From assembly GCA_947462335.1 (NCBI GenBank), contig OX381715.1, positions 45,601,472 to 45,665,471 on the forward strand: a DNA stretch of 64,000 nucleotides. Reading direction: 5' to 3'. A program made the translations under genes and the position numbers. Positions 33,040 through 46,550 of the stretch are shown piece by piece (position 1 is the stretch's first letter; each line of letters begins with the position of its first letter). The notes under the pieces are model-generated. The model was not told the origin of the DNA. It searched no databases and worked only from the letters and a program-made list of their open reading frames with translations. This DNA is from Harmothoe impar. Taxonomy: Eukaryota; Annelida; Polychaeta; Phyllodocida; Polynoidae.

Positions 33040-33402
33040 ACAGCGTGCAATAACCCTAGGCCATATTGCACGCTGTAGCCATATTGCATGCTCCCGAGGG
33101 TCACGTGACCTGCGCGGAATTCAAAATGGCGGCCGACGGATGTAAACAAACACTGCGGAAGTAAAAAACGTTGCAAAAGTAAACAAACATGCACTGCATA
33201 ACTGTTTTAGATCGAAATACCCTGAAATAAACACAGAGCGTCACTCAAAAGTGACCTCGTCAGGGGTTACTGCACTCAAGCTGCCTGGCCCGTACTGCAC
33301 GCTGGCCGCAGGCCTAGTGCAGTACGGCCCTACGGGCCAGGCAGCTCTCGTGCAGTAACCACTGACTCAGTCACTTTAGCGTGCAGCTCTGTCTATTTAT
33401 TC
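33040..33402. repeat. Palindromic hairpin repeat, copy H4
   Basis: The left part has gtgcaataaccc, catattgcacgctg, then cacgtgacctgcgcgg, caaaatggcggccg and tgtaaac, matching the order in H2. The hairpin runs about 33224-33402. The outer stem pairs aaataaacacagagc with gctctgtctatttatt. The inner stems pair ggttactgcac with gtgcagtaacc and gcctggcccgtactgcac with gtgcagtacgg. It is H2-like in layout but its palindrome word is ctgcac/gtgcag instead of tttcac/gtgaaa. Confidence 0.75.
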
Positions 33403-33703
33403 ATGTCTGAATTACACTGAGGATCATGAAATAATTATATTGGCCTTTCCTATTTTACTCTATTTGAAAGGCTAAAAGGAAGAAAGGACAGGGGCAAAGG
33501 GAGGAGTGCATATTTAAAGGTACATAACACAAACTATGCATAGGGCATCTGGTGCCAAAAACGGAATTACCTAAAACCATCATATATGTAGATTTGCCCC
33601 ACTTATATGTCACGATCCTGCTTTATCTGCCATTCAAGTGCTACCCCGTGGCATTCTACGATCACTTTATTTCCTCTTTGCCATGCGTAAAGGCTCATAC
33701 ACT

Positions 33704-33807
33704 AAATAGATTAGAAATTATTTTGATTAATTCAGGATAATTTCATTTTGCCTGTAAATAGATAAGAAATTATTTTGATTAATTCAGGATAATTTCATTT
33801 TGCCTGT
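33704..33807. repeat. Near-perfect 52-bp tandem duplication
   Basis: aaatagattagaaattattt, continuing to ttcattttgcctgt, occurs twice in a row with one visible difference (gatta/gataa). A recent slippage or unequal-exchange event in otherwise unique sequence. Confidence 0.9.
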
Positions 33808-36800
33808 GACCCCCTAGTTTCTTGTTCTCAACATGATCATATAAATGCATGCCTGCATTTCCATAGAGCTGAACTGTCATTAAGAAGATTTTATTTTGGA
33901 GAATAATATACCATTGGATGTGTTCAGGTCTGCAGTGATAAATCAACCCAGGTGTTCCTAATCCGCCTACAACGGGAGAATATGGGTACATATCTCCTTT
34001 TGTGAGGTGTTACATTTAGGCTGGTCCCACACCTATACAAACCCTCACGGACCGTTTACACCCTGGAGGGTCAAGTGGGAAACACACCTCCGCGTGTAAG
34101 CTCCTGGGTTCCCACCCCAGACTGTGCACTTAAAATATTATCACAAGGTGCAAGGCTATATCTAATTCCCTCTCATATGGGGCTTTACCCCAAGGTGGTT
34201 TCACTTACCCTTGCATAGGTGTGTTGGCATTGCAGGTTGTAGTTGGTGGCAATATGGGGTTATGTTTGTTGAACTAGAACACTGAGGAGCGGCTGTGAGA
34301 AATGTGTGTGTGGGTGTAGGGGGGACTTAAGCCATGGGTCACTTTATACCTTTATTACACCTGGGAAGCCAATGTCAACCTGTATAGACAAACAGCTGGG
34401 GGGATGTGAGGCAGTGAGTAGGTGCTGGTGGCAGGGGTGTAGCCTCTGTAGTCCCAGCTAAGTGTCTTACATTAAGGCCTCCCTGAGATTAAGACACCTT
34501 TAAGGGACTGCTTTATATAGATATAATGTCTACATACCACTGTCTGAGTCTATAGACCGTATCCCTGCCCACACCCCTCTACACCCGACCTACTGCAGAC
34601 TCCCTCATCCTACTGCTGACACCATCTGTGCTGTCAGCAATCATTTATAGAAGTACTCATCAATTGTCTTTTGTAAATAAATATGTATCTAACATCTCTA
34701 GAATGTAATAATTTTCGGGTATGTCATATATTTCAGTGAATTTCTTTGCTACGTTTCCTATCCCAGTGTGCAATTTGAATTGTTGATGGTTTTGTGTGGG
34801 TTTGAAATACCACCTGGTGAGCTGGTGATTAGCTGACATACTGTCAAACAACCTTTAGAAATAGCCACCATTTTTTCTGGTTATGCCTTTACATCCCTAT
34901 CTCAGAAAACGACCCTCTGAGACCATGTAGAAGTTTACAAGCATTCGCCAAAGTGGTTTTCTTTCGCCGTCTGGAGTGTATATATGCCACTAAGTATACC
35001 CACCAAGCCTTGGATCATAGGCAATTATGTCATTAGCTTTCTTGCCAGAGGACTTTAAGCCCACAAAGAAAACTTCCAGAATATATCACTGTTAAAGGGA
35101 AAATCCACAGAAAACAAGATAATCATACACTATGTTGATATAAATGACACCTCGAGGCTAATCCTACAGCCATCATGGCCACTGGAGCATGCCCATGAAT
35201 TAGCAGCACCTGTACATTTGGGCAATGTTGGTTTCACTAGACTGTATATTCTAGTTGCCTGTGCCGACCACACTTAGCTCTATGTGGTCAATAGGTGGTG
35301 CAGAAAGCAGAAGGTACGGTGGGTGTGTTGGCTCATACATCAGCGGCTCAGTGTCTAGGCATGTCAACACCAGGCGGCTACACCTCCATATCACCTACAG
35401 TAACTGATCCTGCACCCATTCATCATCATTGGTGGAGGCGACGTGTGCTAGCCCCTGACCATCTGATTCTAAACATGCTGAAAAGGACAGTCTAGTCAGG
35501 GTTAGTCCCATTATATGTGGATCTGTTACATAAAAGGAAACTGAGGAGCGGCCTAATGTGGACCTTTCCCATGCTAACTACTCAGAAAAGTGTTCATACA
35601 CAAGTGTCTTCTTTGTGAATGAATGTCTCGCTCGGTCTGGAAACCAAACCCACCCTTTACTCCTCAGTGGCTGTTAGGCCAGAAAAAGGAGTTGTGTTTC
35701 AGGTTGGAGCTTATCCCCCCCCCCCTGACAATTGCCGATGCATGAGGAAAGCGCTGTCATAGGAATCATTTTTGAAAATTATTTCATGAATAAAAATGAA
35801 TAAACACAATGATAGAGGACACATGTGATGATATCTAATTATCACTATTAGTTAAACATTAGATTGTTTTGGGACAACCTTATAACCGCACCTGGGGTCT
35901 ACAAATTATTCTGGACTGTACTATAGTACTGTATTATACTTTTGTATTACACGCACCTAGACTTTGAGAATGTTGTATAACCTACTCAATCTGAACTCTG
36001 AACTTTCCCCCCCAACACTGAACTCTACATTCATGGCTTCCAAGGGGAAATACAAAATTATATTTTTTAATTTTAAAGATTCACACACTGCCCTGTAGTT
36101 TATATGACACAGTATGGGAGAACTATCAATTTTATATTTGTCTCCAGTAAAGAGATCCTTAAACCCTTTATACAAGATCACATACCAGCGACTCAACGCA
36201 AATACCTCTAGGGCCTGAGAATCACAGCACTTCAGGCCAATGGAAACATCTGTCCAATGACTGTGGCAATTTAGTTTATGAAAATTTGCCTACTATTACT
36301 ATTTTTACAACCTGGAACAAGTAGTCCATGAGGCAGTGTAGAGACGTGCTATAGTGCAGTCTATACCAGGCTGTGATGGGCCACCTACAGCTATGCACCA
36401 GTACTTTATTGTACCCTACAGACAATAAAGACTTCAGCATGACAAAGCGGGTAGAGTAGACATACCACTATTTCCCATGCCTGCTGTTTAATATTCACCT
36501 CATGTTCACCGATACCCGATCTGCCACTGCCCATCCCCCATATGATACCCGACAGGTGGAGGCCAACCAGGGTCCTTCTCCTTACTGCACTGCACAAACA
36601 GCAAAGCACATTTAGGGCTCCTCACAGCAGCTTTGCTGAGATAGTGAATAAATGCATTTACCCACAGTGGTATGCATTGTCAAGATAATAACATTTGGGC
36701 AGATCACAATCGAATCACAGGTCAAACCAGGTGATGTACCGTTTTTATTTATTTTCCCTTTCTTCTAGTTATTTCTACATACTATACATTTAGTATATAG

Positions 36801-36879
36801 CCTCCTACTGTGGGATCAATTGCCATCTATCACCAGAGGTAACTTTTCCTACAAGAGCCCATTTATCAGCTTTTTTTAC
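33808..36879. other. Non-coding stretch, no secure gene
   Basis: Unique-looking sequence with homopolymer C runs near 35705 and 36005. No array or inverted repeat of note, and no frame with splice support. Confidence 0.5.
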
Positions 36880-36999
36880 CTTTTCTTCACTCATGTGTCT
36901 GTGCTGCTCGGACCTGCAGTATTGCAGGTTTACTGAGCCCCACACTTGTCGAGTTGTTAGTGATCTGCCCTCATCATGGTGCAAGAGGCTGAATGACGC
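36880..36999 (-). CDS. Candidate 120-nt internal exon (unassigned gene)
   Basis: On the minus strand an acceptor-like ttggtaacacag is followed by 40 open codons, beginning ASFSLLHHDEGRSLTTRQ and ending RSEQHRHMSEEK, and then by AAAAG|GTAAAA. The length is a multiple of three and the composition is protein-like. The pyrimidine tract is weak. It lies on the same strand as the large gene at 3.9-8.9 kb but nothing connects them. No domain recognised. Confidence 0.18.
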
Positions 37000-37743
37000 C
37001 TGTGTTACCAATAGTTAACACCACCTTTTATATAGAAAGGTATCACCGAACTGGTCACTCTCTAACATTGATATCTGTAATGGTACTTCTCAGATAGGTC
37101 ATGGTTATTTTGGGATAAATCAAGATCATACAGCGTTTTTCACGACAGAAGTAATGTCAGTAATTGCTGATCATTCTCTTTTACAATATTCAAGTCACCA
37201 AACAGCACCAGTTGGGTGATATGATGGGACGTTGCTATGATATGACCTATAATGCGGTGGCCATGGTGTAACATGGGGTAAGAGGCCTGGTAGTATCATG
37301 TAGATGCATATAGCAGAGTACACATGAGGTGTAACAAGGTGTGTGGCTGCCCCTGTGTGTGCCTCCATGCAGGCAGGTAGCTGGGTGTGTACCTCCACAC
37401 TGGTTACAACCGCGGCACATCCCGCCAACACACCCTACACACGGCCAGTACACACGGCCCCACTACTACTGTTTACACCAACATTGTTATCTACACTATC
37501 TATTTGGTATATACATGTAGTACAATTGTGCCAGATTATACAATAATGTATTCATGTCAATAATACAAGGGTTTTCATTATTTTTCAATATTTTAAAGTG
37601 TACAACATGTACGACTGTAAGCGATTTGAACAATGGAGGCCCATTCATAGATCACCAGATTCATGAGCGGCAGGTGCTGGACCGATGAGCAGAGGGCCCC
37701 CGCAGTAGAATACTGACTTTACATTACCATCATTTCCATATTC

Positions 37744-38096
37744 AGAGGCGTAGGAAGCAAATCTTCATTGGGGGGGGGGGGGGGGCGGGGGGCCCCACTC
37801 CAACCAACTTCATGTATCGATTTTTATGCATGATGTATCATATATACACTTATATTAGATTGTATGGAAAAGAAGTATTTGAGCCCCCTCTAGTTCTGGT
37901 TTGTGGTCCCAGCCACGTCTGTCCCCACTTTTTCCTATGTGGGAGAGGTAAGGTTTGAAATCTGTGTGTATCATATTACAGGTCTTGACAATTTTTTTTT
38001 TTTTTTTTTTTTGGGGGGGGGGGGCAAACATATTCAGGCCCCCCTCCTCAGTGATTGGGGGGCCCGGGCCCCCCTGGCCGCCCCCTTTTCCTACTC
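37744..38096. repeat. Dispersed repeat with poly-G/poly-T core
   Basis: It begins cagaggcgtaggaagcaa, then a long G run near 37770. It ends in ggggggcccgggcccccc followed by ttttcctactcaactg, an approximate inverse of the start. T18 and G11 runs sit inside. I judge it a degenerate relative of the cagaggcgtgg-ended MITE. Confidence 0.4.
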
Positions 38097-40556
<2,460 letters not shown>

Positions 40557-40810
40557 TTTTATTGAAACAAATGAGTGCGCCATGACTCATATTTTTTAGA
40601 ATAAAAAAAATATATATACTTTTTTTTGATAAAAGAAGAATCTGATGAAAAATCTGGGCACAGATACAATGAACCGTTTCACTTTTACATTTGACGAAAA
40701 TATCGCATTGGCAGAAGTGTAATGCAAGTCACCAGAATAAAAGGGCCTAACGTTTAGGTATTAGTGGACGCTGCATCCTTTGTGTGGCCCTGACAGACGT
40801 GTGGGTCTGT

Positions 40811-43231
40811 AGTGGTGCAGGCACAGTTACCTCTGTAGGTGCTGCAGGCACAGTTACCTCTGTAGGTGCTGCAGGCACACAGCTACCTCTGTAGGTGCAG
40901 GCACAGTTACCTCTGTAGTGCTGCAGGCACAGTTACCTCTGTAGGTGCTGCAGGCACACAGCTACCTCTGTAGGTGCAGGCACAGTTACCTCTGTAGGTG
41001 GTGCAGGCACACAGCTACCTCTGTAGGCGCAGGCACACAGCTACCTCTGTAGGTGCAGGCACAGTTACCTCTGTAGGTGCAGGCACAGTTACCTCTGTAG
41101 GTGCTGCAGGCACAGCTACCTCTGTAGTGCTGCAGGCACACAGCTACCTCTGTAGTGGTGGAGGCACACAGTTACCTCTGTAGGTGCTGCAGGCACAGTT
41201 ACCTCTGTAGGTGGTGCAGGCACAGTTACCTCTGTAGGTGGTGCAGGCACACAGCTACCTCTGTAGGTGCAGGCACAGTTACCTCTGTAGGTGCTGCAGG
41301 CACACAGTTACCTCTGTAGGTGCAGGCACACAGCTACCTCTGTAGGTGCTGCAGGCACAGCTACCTCTGTAGTGGTGGAGGCACAGTTACCTCTGTAGGT
41401 GCTGCAGGCACAGTTACCTCTGTAGGTGCTGCAGGCACAGTTACCTCTGTAGGTGGTGCAGGCACAGTTAACTCTGTGGGTGCTGCAGGCACACAGTTAC
41501 CTCTGTAGTGCTGCAGGCACACAGTTACCTCTGTAGGTGCTGCAGGCACACAGCTACCTCTGTAGGTGCTGCAGGCACACAGTTACCTCTGTAGGTGCTG
41601 CAGGCACAGTTACCTCTGTAGGTGCTGCAGGCACACAGTTACCTCTGTAGGTGCTGCAGGCACACAGTTACCTCTGTAGGTGCTGCAGGCACACAGCTAC
41701 CTCTGTAGGCGCAGGCACACAGCTACCTCTGTAGGTGCAGGCACAGTTACCTCTGTAGGTGCTGCAGGCACACAGTTACCTCTGTAGTGGTGCAGGCACA
41801 CAGCTTCCTCTGTAGGTGCTGCAGGCACACAGTTACCTCTGTAGGTGCTGCAGGCACACAGCTACCTCTGTAGGTGGTGCAGGCACAGTTACCTCTGTAG
41901 TGCTGCAGGCACACAGTTACCTCTGTAGGTGCTGCAGGCACACAGTTACCTCTGTAGGTGCTGCAGGCACACAGCTACCTCTGTAGGTGGTGCAGGCACA
42001 GTTACCTCTGTAGGTGCTGCAGGCACACAGCTACCTCTGTAGGCGCAGGCACACAGTTACCTCTGTAGGTGCAGGCACAGTTACCTCTGTAGGTGCAGGC
42101 ACAGTTACCTCTGTAGGTGCTGCAGGCACACAGTTACCTCTGTAGTGGTGCAGGCACACAGTTACCTCTGTAGGTGCTGCAGGCACACAGTTACCTCTGT
42201 AGGTGCAGGCACAGTTACCTCTGTAGGTGCTGCAGGCACACAGTTACCTCTGTAGTGGTGCAGGCACACAGTTACCTCTGTAGGTGCTGCAGGCACACAG
42301 TTACCTCTGTAGGTGCTGCAGGCACACAGCTACCTCTGTAGGTGGTGCAGGCAGTTACCTCTGTAGGTGCTGCAGGCACACAGCTACCTCTGTAGGCGCA
42401 GGCACACAGTTACCTCTGTAGGTGCAGGCACAGTTACCTCTGTAGGTGCAGGCACAGTTACCTCGGTAGGTGCTGCAGGCACACAGCTACCTCTGTAGGT
42501 GGTGCAGGCACAGTTACCTCTGTAGTGCTGCAGGCACACAGTTACCTCTGTAGGTGCTGCAGGCACACAGTTACCTCTGTAGGTGCTGCAGGCACACAGT
42601 TACCTCTGTAGGTGCTGCAGGCACACAGCTACCTCTGTAGGTGCTGCAGGCACACAGTTACCTCTGTAGTGGTGCAGGCACACAGTTACCTCTGTAGGTG
42701 CTGCAGGCACACAGCTACCTCTGTAGTGGTGGAGGCACAGTTACCTCTGTAGGTGCTGCAGGCACAGCTACCTCTGTAGGTGCTGCAGGCACACAGCTAC
42801 CTCTGTAGGTGCAGGCACAGTTACCTCTGTAGGTGCAGGCACAGTTACCTCTGTAGGTGCTGCAGGCACACAGTTACCTCTGTAGTGGTGCAGGCACACA
42901 GTTACCTCTGTAGGTGCAGGCACAGCTACCTCTGTAGGTGCTGCAGGCACACAGCTACCTCTGTAGGTGCAGGCACACAGCTACCTCTGTAGGTGCAGGC
43001 ACAGCTACCTCTGTAGGTGCAGGCACAGTTACCTCTGTAGGTGCTGCAGGCACAGTTACCTCTGTAGGTGCTGCAGGCACACAGTTACCTCTGTAGGTGC
43101 AGGCACACAGCTACCTCTGTAGGTGCTGCAGACACACAGCTACCTCTGTAGGTGCAGGCACACAGCTACCTCTGTAGGTGCTGCAGGCACAGTTACCTCT
43201 GTAGTGCTGCAGGCACACAGTTACCTCTGTA
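40811..43231. repeat. Modular minisatellite, 2.4 kb, about 24-29 bp units
   Basis: Units follow a grammar rather than one fixed sequence: gtaggtg, optional ctgca, then ggcaca, optional ca, then gttacctct or gctacctct. The optional 5-bp (ctgca), 2-bp (ca) and t/c choices are combined in many ways. Multi-unit blocks recur, for example around 41700-41760 and 42010-42110. It ends in a G run at 43235. Confidence 0.95.
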
Positions 43232-43909
43232 GTCGGGGGGGGGGGGGGGTCTGAGGGATGACAACCAACATGTCTAGTACAGCGCTACACAATATACCCT
43301 GTGTGGGACTCTGGGAGTCCCTTTATCATCCAGCCACACTTTACATTAACTACTTTACATTAATAGACAGGGGTTCACCACAGTGGTCTCATTTGCGCCT
43401 CGTGAAATATTGCCCAGTGCCCACCCAGTGAATAATGATGGAAACAGGACTTGCTGAGTGAGCCTCTGTATTCATCTCATGTGCTTATTTAGTGCCCAAA
43501 TGCAATCTTTACTGACATTGAATTACACACCCCTATCACTGCACAGAATGAACTAAGTTCCCAACACATGAAATATAGGGCAAGCGTGATGAGGCAAGTG
43601 GGATGAGACAGGGTATCGGCCATTTGCTGATGGTCGCTTTTAAATCCAAACCGTCTGCCAGTCTGCCATACAGCACCAAAAAGAAGTAATTGAATAGCTC
43701 CTCCCACACCTTGTGTACCCTGATTCAACCTTCATGTGTATGTCAATATTTGCAGCAACAATCCCACCCGTGCCATGTGAAAGTGGAATCACCTGGTTAT
43801 ACATCTAGAGACATACAACTACAAACCAGAGCCGGAAATCAAATAGTCATATAACAAAGACCAACCCTCAAGGAGGAGTTTTATAGAGTTATCCACTTCT
43901 GTCTGCTTA
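43232..43909. other. Non-coding stretch with a hairpin-repeat fragment
   Basis: Near 43395, gcgcctcgtgaaatattgcc recalls the hairpin repeat word cctcgtgaaatacggcc, so a fragment may be present. No supported gene. Confidence 0.4.
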
Positions 43910-44181
43910 GGGAGTGATCACGTTTTAACAACAGGGGGTGGGTTTTTGTGCGGAGCACGCAAATTTTTTTACCCCCCCCCCGGGTTGAGGGGCAGAATCC
44001 CCCCCCCCCCCCTTGGGGTAGAAAATTGGGCGGGCCCCTTTGATGCATATTAACGCGCAGGCTTTTTGGCTCAAAACAGATTAAACTTAGTTTAACCCCA
44101 AGAGGAGTCCAAATCTTTAACACCCCCCAGTCAAGGGGTCCAAATTCCCCCCCCCCCCCCTTGTTAAAAATGAGCACTCCC
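43910..44181. mobile_element. 272-bp MITE with gggagtgatca ends, copy A
   Basis: Direct TTA lies on both sides (43907-43909 and 44182-44184). The left end gggagtgatcacgttttaac and the right end gttaaaaatgagcactccc are inverted repeats. Several C runs separate words such as aggggtccaaattc. A TTA target and GGG-type ends fit PIF/Harbinger-like elements (inference). No coding capacity. Confidence 0.7.
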
Positions 44182-44807
44182 TTACCTCTGCTACAGGCAG
44201 GTTGTGGCACTGTGTGTCAGATAACATGGGTAGTCTAGCAAAGTTTAATTTTGCTAACTTAGTAAGTTATCAATGTGCCTTTGTGATAAACATATTGCGA
44301 AAATTATAAGGCACAGTGGACAATTACTGTTCTCATCTGGTTGTTATTCTCTCCTTGTCAAGTACATATCTAGGTCACTCATACATAGGGACCAACCTGT
44401 GACCTCATGGTCCCTAAATACCCCTTACATGGTGACAAAGTACACATACTGTAGGATTTAGGGACATGTGTCTCGTGTGGATTCCTACTCTAGGGAAGGC
44501 GCATTTGGTTGTGTCCAGATCAGCCCATCCCTAAGTACACCGGTACCCTCACCCTGATAGATACCCTGCAGGTAAGCAGCTTATGGCGGGGCCCCTCCCT
44601 AAAGACGACTACTTAGTCCATGCTGAACACTACCTCACGACGTAAATACCCCAGAGCCTTCTTTCTGGCTGCATTACACTCTACGCTAACATTGAGGTAG
44701 GATAACGCTGCTTTGTCTGTTGGACGATAAGGAGGCAACTGCCCCCATCTCCAGCACTGCTTGCTGACATCCAGGTAATCTGTAGAAGTAGTCCCTGTCA
44801 CTGGTTA
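44182..44807. other. Spacer between two inverted MITE copies
   Basis: About 620 bp of ordinary sequence. One donor-like ctgcag|gtaagc is at 44570 on plus without a partner. No gene supported. Confidence 0.4.
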
Positions 44808-45131
44808 GGGAGTGATCATTTTTTATCAACAGAGGGGGGGTTGGTTTGGGGGGGGGGGCAAAAAAATGTGGACCCCTTGACAGGGGGGGGGGTGTAAAAA
44901 ATTTGGACCCCTCTTGGGGGGGGGGTCAAAAAAATTTAACCTGTTTTGGGCCAAAAAGCCCACGCGTTACCATGCTACAAAGGGCCCGCCCGTGTGCCGA
45001 TTTCCGCCCCGTAGGGGGGGGGGGGGTAAAAAAATTTCGACCCGTTGACGGGGGGGGGGGGGTGAAAAGAATTCGCACGCTCCACGCGGAAAATCACCCC
45101 CCCCCCCTGCTGTTAAAAAATTATCACTCCC
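44808..45131. mobile_element. 324-bp MITE with gggagtgatca ends, copy B (inverted relative to A)
   Basis: TTA flanks both ends (44805-44807 and 45132-45134). Interior words in order (gtggaccccttgac, atttggacccctcttgggg, ttttgggccaaaaagcc, aagggcccgcccg) match the reverse complement of copy A, so the two copies face each other across the 620-bp spacer. G runs are longer here. Confidence 0.72.
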
Positions 45132-45261
45132 TTACTGCAGGCTGGTCAAGACGTGCCACCAGCAGATTGGGCATGTAAGGTGGTCATGGCCCCTCTGATA
45201 ACAGAGACCCATTCCAGGAAGTCTCGGGAGCATTTTGGTGATTATTTAAAATCTTGCCCCA

Positions 45262-45392
45262 GCAGAGGCTCTTTGTGAACTAACCCCAAAAAAGGTGAAA
45301 ACCTAAATTGTCAAGCCGAAAAGGGTAAAAATAAGTTGCTAGAAACCCCCCTTGACCCCCCCCCCCCCCCCAAACTGCTTGCCATGCCCCTG
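45262..45392. repeat. Fragment of the cagaggcgtgg-ended MITE
   Basis: The right end ctgcttgccatgcccctgag is the inverse of the ctcagaggcgtggtaagcag end at 25893. The left boundary (cagaggctctttgtg) is weak. A 16-base C run lies inside. Confidence 0.45.
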
Positions 45393-45841
45393 AGGGTTCT
45401 AGCAAGGACACCTGATTAGGACTACTCATGGGGTTAACCTTGATATCAAGCCCGAAGTCGGCCGATCTGTAGGGGTCAATGTGGGAACACTTGCCCATCA
45501 GGCATCAAAGGAAGGATTAAAGATGTCATTTGAGGATATAAACTACATATGAAGTACCAGCGGTAAACTAATGCCGTTTTATATAAATGGTGAACGATGT
45601 GATATGATATCATATATTTTCGATATTGCAGCCAAGTATTCGCCTGACTGCCTGACTATTAGAATTGACAATATACATGCAGTGCCCTTATGAGGGAAGG
45701 AGTCACTGCGACATTATTAGCACCTCCTTGACGACAAGATGAACAGCTAACTAGGGTTGGAGGCTCCTTCGGCCAGCGCCCTGCCCCGACTCCATGTCCA
45801 TGTAGCAGCACGAGTAGTGCCACAAGGGGCGGCTACATGGG

Positions 45842-46550
45842 GCAGTCTGCTGGGGGTGGGGCGGTCTGCTGGGGGTGGGGCGGTCTGCTGGGGGTGGGGC
45901 GGTCTGCTGGGGGTGGGGCGGTCTGCTGGGGGTGGGGGCGGTCTGCTGGGGGTGGGGCGGTCTGCTGGGGGTGGGGCGGTCTGCTGGGGGTGGGGCGGTC
46001 TGCTGGGGGTGGGGCGGTCTGCTGGGGGTGGGGCGGTCTGCTGGGGGTGGGGCGGTCTGCTGGGGGTGGGGCGGTCTGCTGGGGGTGGGGCGGTCTGCTG
46101 GGGGTGGGGCGGTCTGCTGGGGGTGGGGCGGTCTGCTGGGGGTGGGGCGGTCTGCTGGGGGTGGGGCGGTCTGCTGGGGGTGGGGCGGTCTGCTGGAGGT
46201 GGGGCGGTCTGCTGGGGGTGGGGCAGTCTGCTGGGGGTGGGGCGGTCTGCTGGGGGTGGGGCGGTCTGCTGGGGGTGGGGCGGTCTGCTGGGGGTGGGGC
46301 GGTCTGCTGGGGGTGGGGCGGTCTGCTGGGGGTGGGGCGGTCTGCTGGGGGTGGGGCGGTCTGCTGGGGGTGGGGCGGTCTGCTGGGGGTGGGGCGGTCT
46401 GCTGGGGGTGGGGCGGTCTGCTGGGGGTGGGGCGGTCTGCTGGGGGTGGGGCGGTCTGCTGGGGGTGGGGCGGTCTGCTGGGGGTGGGGCGGTCTGCTGG
46501 GGGGTGGGGCGGTCTGCTGGAGGTGGGGCGGTCTGCTGGAGGTAGGGTGG
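45842..46550. repeat. G-rich 19-bp minisatellite, about 37 copies
   Basis: The unit gcggtctgctgggggtggg is nearly invariant. Exceptions are one extra G near 45930 and near 46503, and a few a/g changes. Each unit has G5 and G4 tracts separated by T, so the plus strand has strong G-quadruplex potential. Period 19 leaves three open frames of 240-270 codons that are artefacts. Confidence 0.96.

Noticed and set aside
33124..33160. Possible coding start in atggcggccg
   Set aside because: The same aatggcgg word occurs in repeat copy H2 at about 1540, so it belongs to the repeat and is not a gene start.
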